Assembly: GCA_047967505.1 (NCBI GenBank)
Contig: CM106539.1
DNA: 64,000 bases
Source: Dipteris shenzhenensis
Lineage: Eukaryota; Polypodiophyta; Polypodiopsida; Gleicheniales
Reading direction: 5' to 3' (one strand)
The notes beneath the pieces were generated by a model that did not search any database, was not told where the DNA came from, and saw only the letters and a list, made by a program, of their open reading frames with translations. How positions within the stretch are numbered: position 1 is the stretch's first letter; every line of letters starts with the position of its first letter. Below, one piece after another: positions 24,435-37,083 of the stretch. The position numbers were made by a program, and so were the translations under genes.

Positions 24435-24720
24435 CGTGCATGCATGTATACACATGCATGTGCATGCATGTGTCTATGTGTTGCATGAAGGTGTGCGTGC
24501 ATGCGCATGTGTGTATGTGTGTTGGTGTGTATGCATGCCTTTGTGCACATGCGCATGCATGCATGTGTACCTACATGTGTGATTGCATATGCATGCACAC
24601 ACACACATCTTTGTGTGCACATGTGGGCACATGCATGCATGCATCTACATGGACGTGGTACATTGCATGTGTCTATGCGCATGCATGTGTGTGCATGTGC
24701 CCGTGTGTGCATGTGTCCAT
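24388..24720. repeat. TG microsatellite grading into TGCATG-rich sequence
   Basis: A pure TG run (about 24390-24430) continues as degenerate TG/CA/TGCATG sequence to about 24720. Open frames here encode Cys-Val or His-Thr repeats and are artefacts. Confidence 0.9.
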
Positions 24721-25797
24721 AACAAGTTGGAAACCATTAGGGGAATTTTGGACTCAAAAGGGGCCTCTTGCATTAGGCCCTTAAGATTTCTCTAACCTCA
24801 AGATTAGAAAACTTGCCAATGGGAAGGCCTAAGCATTAAAATAATGGAGGATCCCTTATTGGTTTCTCATTTGGTGGAGAGACCTCCCTTGGTCCCCAGT
24901 CTGTGCCACTTGCCTCCCTTTTGCCCCCACCACCACCTGGGTCATTTACTCACCCCCTTGACGTTTGGTTGGATCCCCTACCCTCTTCCTTCTCTTGGTG
25001 GGCCTCAAATCTCATGGATTTTTTCCTCCACAAAAACTCAAGAGAATTGTTCCTATTCCCCCGAACACCTCCTAGGAGTCCTCCCAAACTGTCCCCAGTC
25101 ACTCATGACGTTCCTCTAGCCTCTTCCTCCTCTCAAACTCCTCTCAACCTCCTCTTGTTAACCTTTTCCTCCTCTCAACTTCCTCGCACCCTCCTCCTAT
25201 CAATGTCTTCCTCTTTTCATGCTCCCATTCTTTCTATGATGGTGAATCCTCGATGAATCCCTCCCCTTCCCTTAGAACAAATCTATCACTTCCTTCTTAT
25301 GAAGATCACATTCATTTGTGTGTATTTACGTCTGCACACATGCATACACTATACCTATAAAAGCAAACAAGTATGCATAGACTTCATGTTCTTTGAGTAG
25401 AATTTTCGTTTACAATGTAGTTGTGCATTTGGTCACAATTCTTCCATGAATGAGTAATTGCAAGCTAATACATACTTCAATAATTGGGATCAAAGTGTGG
25501 AGCTTTGACATTGCAAAAATTTTGGGCTCAAAAAGGGGTCCTAAAGAGAATTACTAAAATTTGAAGGTTGAATAAAATACATGGAATGCATCATGGAGAC
25601 TTTGTCATAGAGGCTCATTAATTCTGGGGGAAATTAACTATATTCACAAGAAACCTGAGAAAACATCATTAGTGTTTCACAATATAAGCCCGTGTTTTCT
25701 AGGCTTGGCACAAACATGTTAAGCCTCCTTGTTTTCTTCCCTTCCAAACTATTCCCAAACTGTAACTATGCTCATAGTTTCCTCTGGTTATATCATA
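24721..25797. other. No gene recognised; CT-rich intergenic DNA
   Basis: CT-rich at 24840-25270, which yields Pro/Ser/Leu-rich open frames with no domain. Nothing else supported. Confidence 0.55.
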
Positions 25798-25936
<139 letters not shown>

Positions 25937-26331
25937 CTATTAATGTCCATGGGAGACAACCCAGTCTATGGGGCAATAGAAACATTTTCTTTGGGAGGGC
26001 ACATGGCAACTCCCAAGAAGTGCAAAAAGCAACTCCAATAATTTAGGGTACCTACATAATGTTCTAAAAACCATTATAGGCCATTCATCAATTTAAGACC
26101 AAGAGTCTTTTGGTTTGGTTTTAAAATGTTTGATGATTGCTATGCCTTCATGATATACTACCCATTTTCCATTCTTTTGAGCCTCCCATACTTTTGTGGA
26201 GTTCATTAGCCTTCGTCTTAAGCTGTTGAGGGGTAAGATCTTCTGCTATCCATATCGTGGTGCCTTTAAAGGCTTTGGTATTTTAGAATAAGTTCTTGTT
26301 TATTTGTGTGAAGAGGGGGAGAGGGAGAGAG

Positions 26332-26332
<1 letters not shown>

Positions 26333-26390
<58 letters not shown>
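26333..26390. repeat. (GA)n microsatellite
   Basis: At least 25 uninterrupted AG units with a GA-rich shoulder from about 26310 to 26420. Confidence 0.95.
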
Positions 26391-26394
<4 letters not shown>

Positions 26395-26955
26395 TTGTTA
26401 GTGGAGGTGAGGGGAGAGAGGGAGAGATCTACTGCTAGTCATATGGTATTGATAGGGATTATATAGAGCTTACAACAAGAATGAGCATGAGACCCAGTTC
26501 CCCAACTTTAGAGGAAAGATTGTTGGATCATATTGAAACCAACTAGTCATGGGTGTTATAAAGTGAAACTTAATGATTAAGGGGCCTTCCCCAAAGAGTT
26601 GAAGGGGAGAATCATGGATTTCAAATCAACTCCCATTAGCAAGACAATGAATCGTATATATATTCAACATGTTTTCACACATATAGATTTATATGTGCAT
26701 CTACATGAAACCCTTCCACTTCGTAGGCCCTATAATTCTCATGTTCTTAGATTTACTTTGACCAAAATGTCTCTATTCTAGATGGTGTGATTGTTTGTGC
26801 CCTAGTCATAGAGTATTGATGCTTCTCTTAGTACTCATCCCAAAATACTATGGTATGTTATAAAAAATCTTAGAAGATCCAATATGGTGAATTGAAAGGT
26901 GAAACTAAGTCTAGCCATTTTCTTTGTACATAATCTACAATTCCCAAATGTGAAC

Positions 26956-27183
26956 CTAACTAACCATTTTTTTGGGTACACAATCTATAGTTACCAAAGG
27001 TTTCTTTTTGTTGTAATTAGCAAATAGGATGTTGAAATGGGAAATGCTCATAGGAGGTAGTACCATTTCATTATAGAGATCCTTTTCTAAGAGGCTCACT
27101 CTTGCCCCACCATCAATAATTATAGGATATGGGTCATGGTATTTATGCTCTAGAGGGATGTTTAATGTCATCCCTATCATCAA
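26956..27183 (-). pseudogene. Retropepsin-like fragment of a Gypsy-type element
   Basis: The 75-codon frame encodes a protease-like stretch, PIIIDGGARVSLLEKDLYNE followed by MVLPPM. It resembles the minus-strand protease at 58327-58992 (VDGEAGVNVLSKELYKEWGLPPM). The flanks (26400-28480) hold no other recognisable pol or gag, so this is an isolated relic, and the family assignment is inferred from the shared motif. Confidence 0.5.
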
Positions 27184-28639
27184 ATCACAAAAATATTCTA
27201 ATATTCTTCTCTTGGTTGTGGGGAAACTTGTAAGGACTCAATCTATTCTTTGGGAATTCCCACATTATGGGGCAATTTCCATCAGGCTTCTAACTCATGA
27301 GTGGGTAATACTTAACTAGGTAAGGTAGCTCCCTTTAAATGGGGTTGTGGTATGTGGAGATCCATCACCCTTTGGTTGGGTGGAGTTAAATCATTATTTC
27401 TATGACCATATCAATAAGTATGATGAAGTGAAATGGGAAGTATGATGCCAAAGAATGCTTAAAACCCAACATAAGGATTTCAATCCCCTAACCATAGCTA
27501 CACAAATCCCATTTGAAAAATGAGGGATTGATTTCGGGGGAGCATCCATCTAGATTCTAAGGCAATATAGGACTGATACATTATCATGGCCACATATTAT
27601 TTACCAAGTGGGGTAAAGACAAAGTAAGGAAATTAGATGTCCAAAGCTTATAATTTTTTTAAAATGAGAATGTGATCACATGATATGGGATACCCATAGA
27701 AATCATGTTATAGATAGACGCACACATTTCATTTCAGGAGATCATTGACTAGCATCACAATCATTCATTACCTACAACCCCCAAGGTAGTGTAAAATTGA
27801 GCCTACAAACAAGATATTTTGTGATGTTCTCACCAAAAGAGTGGAGCCAAAGCATTCTTTCAATCTAAATGCAACCTTATGGACATACTAGATAAGCTAA
27901 AGGTCAATATAAGATTTATGCCTTTCAGCTATTGTGGACTTGAGGCAATGGTCCCCTAGAGTTTATAATACAAATCCTATGTGTCATAGTCTAAGTATAC
28001 CCAAATATAAATAATACATAAATTGGTTACTCAAGGAAAGACTAAAACTATTGTGAAAGCTCACAAAGATGACGTCAATATCCTACCATGCCATGATTGC
28101 AAAAATTGATGAAGAAGATTATGGGGGTTTGATAAAAACCTCAAGGATTAACTAGTGAAGTTATCCCCATCCAACTTGTTTGATTCTCCAAAGGTTGGGA
28201 TGGGAACATGTTTTGACATTTGACCAAATTCCTTGAAAATATTCAACACACGTGAAATTTGAATGAACACTTCCAATTCCTCACTAAGGCACACTTATTT
28301 GAATCTTGATCACCCTCCTTCTTGCAATAATACTTGTCGTTTAGACATGGGAGTTGACTTGAATTCCCACAAGCCTAAGCTGAATCAAGGAAACCTATTT
28401 GTACAATACAATGCCAAGATTTGGGAGGGAAAACTCAAGTATCTAGGTCAAGATCCTTATGCATACAAGCCATGATGGTTGCTTGTATGATGCACTGACA
28501 CACATGCAGTGGCCAAGTAGAAATCCTTCATTAATCTAGCTTGTGTTTTATGTGTTGCATCACACCAAGAGGCTTCCTCCTTTAAAGGTGTGCACCAACC
28601 AATTAGATATTGTTAACATCCACAGAGTACAATCATTGA
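27184..28639. other. No gene recognised between protease relic and Gypsy LTR region
   Basis: Decayed AT-rich sequence, possibly more of the same element, but no motif can be shown. The short plus-strand frame 28263-28475 has no recognisable domain. Confidence 0.45.
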
Positions 28640-29670
28640 ATGCACGGATCAGTGATTAGAGGTGATCAGGTCGCATGATCTACTTCAACAGACAAGCTAA
28701 GGGAGTTTGATCCCCAAATACCCAAAGTCCAAGGATTCTAGGCACAGGTTGTATGTTCCAGCTAACACCCAAGACCAAAGATTGCAAGCAACATGCACAT
28801 TTCAGGTCTACATCCATAGAAATAACCATGACAACAAAAATAGCCATGAAAGGAGAACAACTCAAACTCAAGGAGTTTGATCCCCAAATATCCCAAGGCA
28901 AGGCAATGTGCAGGGGTGTTGTTGAGTGTATTGTGGGACTTAAGCCTTGCCACTCTAGGTTTTGAGCCTCATGCATATTGTTTGAACCACAGATGGTTTA
29001 AGGCATGAGGGCACTCAAGGAGTTTCAGCCCCAAATCACCTAAGCCTAGGAGGTGCGAGGCTAACACAAGTGCTATTTGGGCACTGGTTAGGACCACCTT
29101 CTAATGCCAGGTTTGTCCCAAGCGCTTTAATATGGTTAAGACAAGTGCCATTTCTGCCTAGGGAGAGATGGAAAGAATAGTAATATGCCTTGGAACGCTA
29201 TGGGCCCAAGAGCCTTTGATTGTGAAGAGAAGGAGAGTGCTAAAAAGGAAAAGGGTTGGCCCTCCCTTCAAAAGATGACTTGTATAAAAGGCCAAAGTGT
29301 TGACTTTGGTCTTCATTGTTGTTTGCACAAGTTTGAATACAAGCTCCCTCTTCTCTTCCAAGAGAGTGTTTTGGGTGGTCCCTTATTTCCATTGTAGTGC
29401 CCTTGTGTATGCCACTCCATCCCCATTCACTCCCCTCTTCCCATCTCCTTCTCCCCTCCTTCTCCTTCCCTTCTCACCTCTCTTCTCCCCTCTTCCCCTT
29501 CCCTCTTTCTCTCGTGGAAACACATTGCAGCAATCTGGAGGCCACTTGAGTGATACTTGCATATGACTCGTGCCTTGCATTGCTCTTACAAGGAGTAGCT
29601 TGGAGTGGAGGCTCCATCAGTATCTCTTCAACATCTCCACGACATGTGAGTCACCACTGAGACCCACACA
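28640..29670 (+). repeat. Candidate 5' LTR of the Gypsy-type element (left edge uncertain)
   Basis: It ends just before the PBS and contains a TATA box. It also contains three copies of a phrase like GGAGTTTGATCCCCAAAT, beginning near 28702, 28872 and 29019, which may be repeated enhancer-type units. No second LTR copy lies in the window, so the left border is a guess. Confidence 0.45.
29283..29290 (+). promoter_or_regulatory. TATA box of the LTR
   Basis: TATAAAAG lies about 385 bases upstream of the PBS, in a position typical of an LTR promoter. Confidence 0.6.
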
Positions 29671-29674
29671 TTTT

Positions 29675-29692
29675 TGGCACCACTACCGGGGA
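29675..29692 (+). promoter_or_regulatory. Gypsy primer-binding site
   Basis: TGGCACCACTACCGGGGA closely follows the TGGCGCC...CCGGGGA consensus used by plant Tat/Athila elements. Confidence 0.7.
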
Positions 29693-30229
29693 GAAAAGGT
29701 ATGCTTTTGCATTTGTAGTTGTTTCCCTTTTATATCTACCCATTGCACAAGGCTTAAAGCTTAACTTGGAGCCTTGTTAGTGGAGTTGTAGAAGAAAAGA
29801 GAGGGAGGAAGTGAGAGTAAGGATGGAAAAGTAGGAAAACTATTTTTTCTTGTTGGAAAGTCATTTGGGAGCCTTTGAAGCTTGTTTTTGATGTTTTTAA
29901 GTGTTTTAAGTTGATAGGAACGTAGTGTGTATGATTGCTAAGGAGTGTGTGAGGTCCAAACCCATCAAAAAACAACCAAAATATTGATTCTTGCCAAATC
30001 TTGAAGTTGTTTTGTGTTCTAGAACTGACCTCTCATGAAATGTTAAAAATTTACATGCAAAAAGTGTCTTTTCTTCAAGTGTTTTTCATTGTGTAGGTGG
30101 ACTACATAGTATAGCACCCCCCTAGCATAACAAATCCAAGACAAAAACTCAAATCCTGCAAAAAATCCACAAAAATCAATCGGCGACACTACGTTTTCCT
30201 ATCTTGTCGAGTCGGTGCCATAGAGTTAT

Positions 30230-30660
30230 CGCGTCCACCAAATATCCCACCGATCGGTGCATTTGCTGTATCCCATTGATCAAACCCCGTTGACCTGGTG
30301 CCATAGAGCTATCCCATCGATCAAACCCCATTGACTTGGTGCCATAGAGCTAACCTGCCTACCTAACTTCTGACCATGGCCTAACTCGCCACCCCGATTA
30401 ATGCGTGTCAGAGTTGCTATCCCATTGACTTGATAGCCATTGGCTCGATGCCATAGAGTTATCCCACCGGTTGGTGTATTAGCCGTATCCCATCGGTCAA
30501 ACCTCGTTGACCTAGCACCAGGGAGCTATCCTGCCTACCTAACTTTTGACTATGTCCTAACCTGTTGCCCCGATTAAACGCGTGTCAGAGTTGCTATCCT
30601 GTCGACTTGACAGCCGTTGGCCCGATGCTATAGAGCTATCCTACTGACCGTTGCTATTCT
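30230..30660. repeat. Diverged 176-base tandem duplication
   Basis: The phrase CTGCCTACCTAACTT (first at 30355, again at 30531) and its surroundings repeat with a 176-base period. Shorter internal repeats of GCCATAGAGCTATCCC type also occur. It lies in the leader of the Gypsy-type element. Confidence 0.8.
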
Positions 30661-31012
30661 ACTACTCCACTGTCGGTGCAGTAAACCCACCCCCATGCTC
30701 GTGATCATATTTGTATCCCTTCGCTCATCGCATTATGCCCATCACGCCGCCTATCGCTATTTTCATTCCACTGATCGTCGCGTTTTGCTTATTGCTGATT
30801 GTCGCTATTTTTATCCCATCGCCTGATGTTATATGCTTAGTCCACCGTCGTCGCGATAAAGCGACCCCGCCGACCGGCGATACCTCTCGGGTAGCCAAAG
30901 AATTAAAAAAATTTTAGAACCTCAGTTTGGCCTGAGGGTGCTCAGCTAGAGGCCTCACACATGCACTTGAGGTCTGAAAGAATTTTGCCAAAGGATCCCA
31001 TACCAGAAGAGA

Positions 31013-31660
31013 GTGCTTCGAGCTAACTCTCAGCCCACCCTCCATCCTAGCTGGGAATGCATAAGCTCGATCCCTAGCCTCCACTCGTTAGTAGGCCCTC
31101 GACCAGAAACTCTATCTAGCTTCGATGAAACAGAGAGTTTGGATGAAGTGATGCAAGACCCCTTGGGTCCAAGGGCATCTGAAGCTCCATTCGCAAGTGT
31201 AGCCTCTCCCAACTCGCCTGCACCTTCACTTGCATCTAGGCTTAGAGGTACGTTCTCCAACATGCTCGGCTGCTTCGGCCGAACAGAGTCGGTAGACATG
31301 GAGAACCCCTTCACTGGCATGTCTGCAAGGAGGGAAGGTTAGCAACATCTTTCTTTCGAACAACAGACTGGGATGAAAACCACCTTCGCCAATCCAAGAC
31401 CCTCTGCCTATGCCAGACCTTCCCAGTGGGAAAATATCCCGAAAATATGGATGATGAAGATCCATGGATGAGGGAATTCTGAAGGCAAGACCCCACCCGA
31501 GGGGATACTAGGAACTTCCAAGGCGGCGGAGTGCCTTATGAACCTCCAATAGTCCATGTGCCGCCAACCTTTGCCGATTATGGGGCACCACAGTTTCCAC
31601 CCTATTGCCCAGTGCATGGAACTAACATTCCCATGTCCTAGGGCCCACCCCCTCTGGGAG
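31013..31660 (+). pseudogene. Gypsy gag, N-terminal part (5' of the Copia insertion)
   Basis: An open stretch (31013-31342) and a following broken frame encode a Pro/Ser-rich protein. It includes GVPYEPPIVHVPPTFADYG and PPYCPVHGT, ending in GPPPLG exactly at the Copia border. Stops and frameshifts are present. Gag assignment rests on continuity with the recognisable gag core at 37256 onward. Confidence 0.45.
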
Positions 31661-31829
31661 TGAGAGTGCTCTCAACGGAAGCAAGAACGGAAGAGGGAGA
31701 GGGAGAAAACAGAGAGCCACACAAGTTTTGGGTGCAAAACCACCCTAATCTTCTTTTTCATTCATTTATATATGTGTTTGAGTATTGTACATAACCGGGG
31801 TAAAGGCACAGTGACCTTTAACCCCCACA
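31661..31829 (-). repeat. Copia 3' LTR (left copy)
   Basis: Begins TGAGAGTGCTCTC and ends CCCCCACA. By eye about 90% like the right copy. Confidence 0.88.
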
Positions 31830-31921
31830 ACCTCCCACTTAAAGGACAATGTGCCTTTAAGGGAGAACAACCAGTGAGCATACTATCCAATGCCCATCAA
31901 TACATGACAATACTCAAACCG

Positions 31922-33638
31922 CTAACTAGGTAGACTCTTCGTCAGTATATCTACAGGATTATCATCTGTATGAACCTTGAGAAGCTCTATGTGCTTGTCC
32001 TCAAGTACCTCCCTGATGAAATGGTACCTGACCTCAATGTGTTTGGTCTTTGCATGAAAGACCGTATTCCGTCCTAGCTGAATAGCACTCATGGAATCAC
32101 TATGCAATGTCGGTACACCTGTATGAATCCCCAAATCTCCCACTGCAAATGCAATGTCTGGTCTAATAGCTATCATAGCATACATAAGACTCCCAACTGC
32201 TGATGCATAAGGAACCTTGGCCATCATGGCCCTTTCCCCATCTGATTTGGGACTATCTGTATGACTCAGTTTCACATATGGAGGCAATGGAGTACTCATG
32301 CCTTCCCCCCTCCATATTGAAATGCTGCAATACTTTTGTAACATACTCTTTTTGTGAAAGCCAAAAGAGTTTCCTACTCCGATCACGTGTGATGCACATA
32401 CCAAGAATATGACCTGCAAGTCCCAAATCCTTCATATCAAAGGCCCCATGCAACTTGGCCTTTAATGCATCTAGCTCATAAGTATTCTTGCTAGCCAATA
32501 GCATATCATCCACATATAGTGCCAAGATTATCAGGCTATTATCCTTAGCCCTTTTAGTGTAGAGGCAGTGATCAATTTCACTCCTTCTAAAACCCTGGGA
32601 CCGAATGAAAGCATCAAACTTCTGATACCATTCTCTAGGCGCTTGCTTAAGACCATAGAGACTCTTCTTTAGCTTGCAAACTAAATGCTCTTTGCCCTTT
32701 TCTTCAAAGCCTTCCGGCTGCACCATGTAAATTTCCTCATGCAAATCCCAATGCAAGAAAGCTGTCTTGACATCCATTTGCATAAGCTCCATATCCTCTG
32801 ATGCCACTAGTCCAAGCATGCATCTAAGTGTGGTCATCTTCACAACCGGAGAGAATATCTCATCAAAGTCCACACCCTTCTTTTGCTTAGACCCTTTAGC
32901 GACCAAACGGGCCTTGTACCTAGGCACATCATCACCTGTGACCTTCATTTTGTAGACCCATTTACATGGCAACGCTTTCTTTCCATGTAGCAAAGAAACT
33001 AAGTCCCAAGTCTTATTCTTCATAAGTGAACTCATCTCTGATTGCATAGCATACTCCCACTTGCATTGATCCTCATGCATCATAGCCTCTCTGTAGCAAG
33101 AAGGCTCCCCACAATCAGTAAGCATCACATAGTCTACCCCTAGAACAAATCTATCAGGCGGTCTAGACACTCTAGATGATCTTCTCAAGGGCATTTCAGC
33201 TTGCTGTCCCATTTGCATATCAGCCACATTGGGCTCATCATTTCCACCAATAGATGATCCATCATCTACCCTTGATTGTATACCTGTGGGAGTACTTGGT
33301 GGTACCATTTCTTGCACATTTGATGCATGGACAGCTTGCTGTCTATCAACATATGTAGGTGGATTCACATCCTGGAAAGTAATTCTCCTCATTTCAACAT
33401 CCCTCATGGGTGCCTTATGCATCTTCTTCTCATTGAAGACTACATCATGGCTGCGTATGATCTTCTTTGCTTCTGGATCCGAGAGACGATAGCCCATCTC
33501 TCCACTTTCACCATAACCTAGAAAGATGCATTTCCTAGACTTAGGATCTAGCTTCTTTAGAAGCTCTTTTGGCACATGTGCATATGCCTCACACCCAAAT
33601 ATACACAAATGAGAGTAAGAGGGCTTCTTGCCACTCAT
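31922..33638 (-). pseudogene. Copia integrase tail, reverse transcriptase and deleted RNase H
   Basis: 33638-32253 encodes the region after the integrase core (CIFGCEAYAHVPKELLKKLD). The Copia RT follows with WVYKMKVTGD, DVKTAFLHWDLHEEIYM, SLYGLKQAPREWYQKF and the catalytic LYVDDML. In another frame, 32419-31922 encodes RPDIAFAVG joined to TLHSDSMSAIQL, KHIEVRYHFIRE and DILTKSLP. The expected RNase H segment between these is missing, so there is an internal deletion. At least one frameshift separates RT from RNase H. Confidence 0.85.
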
Positions 33639-34765
33639 GCCTCTTCAGGAATACCACCATCCAAACTCTTACTAGGTGATCTATTGATCACATGCACTAC
33701 AGTCTTCATTGCCTCAGCCCAAAAACCGCCAGAAAGACTTGCATTGGAAAGCATGCATTGCAACCTTTCTTGAATGGTACGGTTTATCTTTTCTGCAACT
33801 GGATTTTGCTTTGGAGTATGAGGGGATGTGAGCTCCCTCTTAAGCCCACGTGTATCACGAAAATGCTGAAAGTCATGAGAGAGATACTCTCCACCATTGT
33901 CAGTCTGTAGGCATTTAAGCGTTCTACCTAACTGATTCTCAACCAAGGCCAGCCATTTTTGAAATATTTAGAACACATCACTCTTCCGAGCTATAGCATA
34001 AGCCCACACTTTCCTAGTTGCATCATCAATGAATGTCACATAGTATTCAGCCCTGCCTAATGACCATGTAGGCATGGGACCACATACGTCTGAATGCACC
34101 AAATCAAGCTTTTCAAACTCTTTCTTTCCCCTTCTTTTATGGGCTGATTTAGTCTGCTTCCCATAGAGACAGTGCTCACAAAATTCAAAATCAGAGAAAC
34201 TCAAATGCGGTACATAACCCAAATGGCATAAGAGTTTCATTCCATTCTGGCTCATGTTCCCCAACTTGCAATGCCACAAAGAAGTGCTTGGTTGCTCGGT
34301 TATTCCAACAACATGATCAAATACCCCTGATACATGTAAGGGATACAAAGTCCCACACTTGGCACCCCTGGCCAAAAGCATAGAGCCCTTCTGAATTTTC
34401 CAACTCTGAAAGCCAAAAGTGGTGTGAAAACCAGCATCATCTAGTTGACCCACTGAAATAAGACTCTTGGTCAAGTTAGGCACATGTCTCACATGTTTCA
34501 AAATAAATGCAGACCCATTTGCAAAAGAAAACTTTATGTCACCTACTCCCACTATGTCACATGCATAGTCATTTCCAAGATGCACACAACCTATCTTTCC
34601 AATGTCATAAGTGGAGAACCATTCCCGATGGAGAGTAACATGGAATGAAAGCACCAGAATCCAAAATCCAATCCTGGGAATATGCATCATCTGAAGTGGT
34701 AAGCAACTCTGCAGATAAACTAGACATGAAGAGAACGTCATTGTCACTATCATGTGTGACTGCAT
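33635..34765 (-). pseudogene. Copia GAG-pre-integrase and integrase core, broken
   Basis: 34765-33968 carries the pre-integrase zinc motif (LWHCKLGNMSQNGMKLL, CEHCLYGKQTK) and the first integrase motif (DLVHSDVCGPMP, YYVTFIDDATRKVW). A stop at 33968-33970 interrupts it. 33946-33635 continues in the same polyprotein order with LQTDNGGEYLS, SPHTPKQNPVAEKINRTI and the start of the FWAEA block, so the second Asp and Glu of the integrase triad are visible. Another frameshift precedes the RT part. Confidence 0.85.
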
Positions 34766-35621
34766 TGATCTCCTCGATCTTCACTTTTCCTTTTTTCTCC
34801 CTTGGACTCTCTTCCTTTTGATTTGCACCCCAATTTGCATTCTTTTTCTTATCCTTTTGCTCTCTTTTCAGCTTGTAGCAATCCTTTTTCATATGGCCCT
34901 TCTTGCCACAATGGTAACACTCAATGTTTCGTGCCTTGGATTTGCTACGAGACTTTCCTCTTTCTTGGGACTTCCCCCTGAACTGTGATCTGCCCCTTTG
35001 CACATTTAAGGTTGCATCCTGCTTATTGCCGTCCATAGACTTCCGTTTAATCTCCTCGGCCAACAAGCTACCCACAACATCATCAAACTTCAGTACTCCA
35101 CTAGGTGTAGAGTTACTGACAGCTGTACGGAAGGTATCCCATGAGGATGGCATTGAACATAAGAGAAATATTGCCTTAGTCTCCACATCAAAATTCATCT
35201 TCTGAGCCTGAAGCTGGCTGAAAATAATATTGAATTCATTCAAGAGAGAAGCAATGGAGACCCCTTCCTTCATCTGCAGCTCAAACAACCTCTTCGTGAG
35301 GTAAACTTTATTAGAGGCAGTTTCCTTTTCATAAGTGGCACACAGTTTCTTCCACAAATCTTTCGTAGTCTGCTCATTTACTACTATGAAATAAACTGAC
35401 TCTACAAGATGAAGTCTAATAGTAGATTTTGCTAATGCATCCAACTCATTCCAATCATCCTCAGACATATTTGTAGGCTTAGCTTCAATCCTTGCCAAGG
35501 GTTTAATCTGCTTCTTTTGAATAAGCACATCCCTTATTTGTTCTTTCCACAAAGAAAAGTTTGTCCCATCAAACTTTTTAATGCTAAAAATCTCCTTTTC
35601 AGACATGGAAGAGGATGCCAT
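34605..35621 (-). pseudogene. Copia gag with CCHC zinc knuckle and protease start
   Basis: The 338-codon frame begins with a UBN2-type gag (FDGTNFSLWKEQIRDVLIQ, ATYEKETASNKVYL, LLNEFNIIFSQLQ). Then come a basic stretch, the CCHC knuckle CYHCGKKGHMKKDC, and the protease start DWILDSGA. The frame then shifts, so protease and pre-integrase lie in the overlapping frame 34765-33968. Gag packages the element RNA. Confidence 0.88.
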
Positions 35622-35629
35622 GATGCAAA

Positions 35630-37083
35630 TGAAGCAAAAATCCCAAATGCTAGTGCCTACAAGAGAGAATCACACCAAATACTAGGTGCACCCAAATGTG
35701 TATGCCACAATAGAGTGAAATATCACCAAAACTCAAAGCTCAAAGCATCAAACGATGCATCTGACTCATGTGCATATACTATGCATCCATATGAGCAAAT
35801 CTGGCCCAAAAGAAAATGCCAACTGCAATGGCAATCCAAAATGCCAATAAGTGCCAAATGACTCAAGCATAAACACCGTCCACTGGCATATGCATCAATA
35901 ATATCTCATCCAAGAGAGCATAGCACTATCAGTGCATCACTTGCAATGTGTCAAAGCTGTCCCTCAGCATAAAATAGCATCCATGTGCAAGCGTCCATAA
36001 AAATAGCATCCCACAAGGCAATTTGGGCCTATCAGCGCATCCAATAAGGACCGCAATGCATCCAAATGGCCTATAAATCATCCACTGCAACCCAATGCAT
36101 ACCACGAATGAGCGCACACTGCTCAAACTGCAACCAAAGTGATCTGCATAAGGTATGCTCAAGAAATCATGGTCCCACGGTAATGACCGCTACTGAAAAT
36201 AGAACCTGAGATGCCTCAAAACATGGGCGCCATTGCATAATCGGACTCAGCAAGAAAATCTACAAATATCTCTCTTCAGTCGGAACTCCAAAATCCCAAC
36301 CGATGAGTGAGAAATGGGAGTCAACACTTATCCACTGCCATGTGGCATAAATCTAAGGTTTCAAAATCTTAGAATGAAAAATGCATAACAGAGAGATGAA
36401 ATCGAATACACAGAGATCTATAGCTCTAAAAATCCTCCACCGAATCGCGTAAGAACTGACAGGTAGGGGTTTTTGGGTGTTTGGAACGCAATGGGACAGA
36501 CGGTTTTGGAAACCGTGGTCTCAATCACTGGGTCCAACACACGGACTGAAAAACATTTTTGGAAACAGAGCTGTTTGTAAACTCCACGGAGTGCAAATGA
36601 TGAGCAACATAGAAGTTTTAGGACCTCCTGAGTCCACTGGAACTGACAGATCTGCAAATGGTTGCTCCAAACTTGAGTTCCAACACCGGGCAGAAAAACG
36701 CAGAAACTGACACAGTGAGTCAGAAATCCAATGAAATGATCCCAGATTCAAGAATGAAGGTGTTTCCAAGCTCCTAAAGTAAAATGGACACCAAAAGCAA
36801 GCAATAGTTGCCTCTACAAGTCAATTCGGAGTCTTGGTCATCGAACGGAACATGGAAAAGCTCAAAAAACGACTTTTTCTTTGAAAACACTTAACAGGCT
36901 CTCAAAACCACTTCGCAAAACCAAAGTGACTTTTCCAAAGGTTCCTCTAAGATCTCTACACACTCGGATGCAAGTAAAGTCACCCACAAAGCTTCCCACA
37001 GAGCTTCTCCTTCCTCCCATAGAGCTGCTGAGCTTCAAGCATTCATGCACGCTCAGCTAGATCACCTGGGCTCTGATACTAGT
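35630..37083 (-). other. Copia 5' leader between gag and 5' LTR
   Basis: About 1.45 kb of untranslated DNA lies between the gag start and the 5' LTR. This is long for Copia and contains no recognisable gene. The PBS-like TAGTATCAGAGC is beside the LTR, near 37070-37081. Confidence 0.6.

Noticed and set aside
24365-24795. Cys/Val- and His/Thr-repeat proteins
   Set aside because: Translations of the TG/CA microsatellite in several frames.
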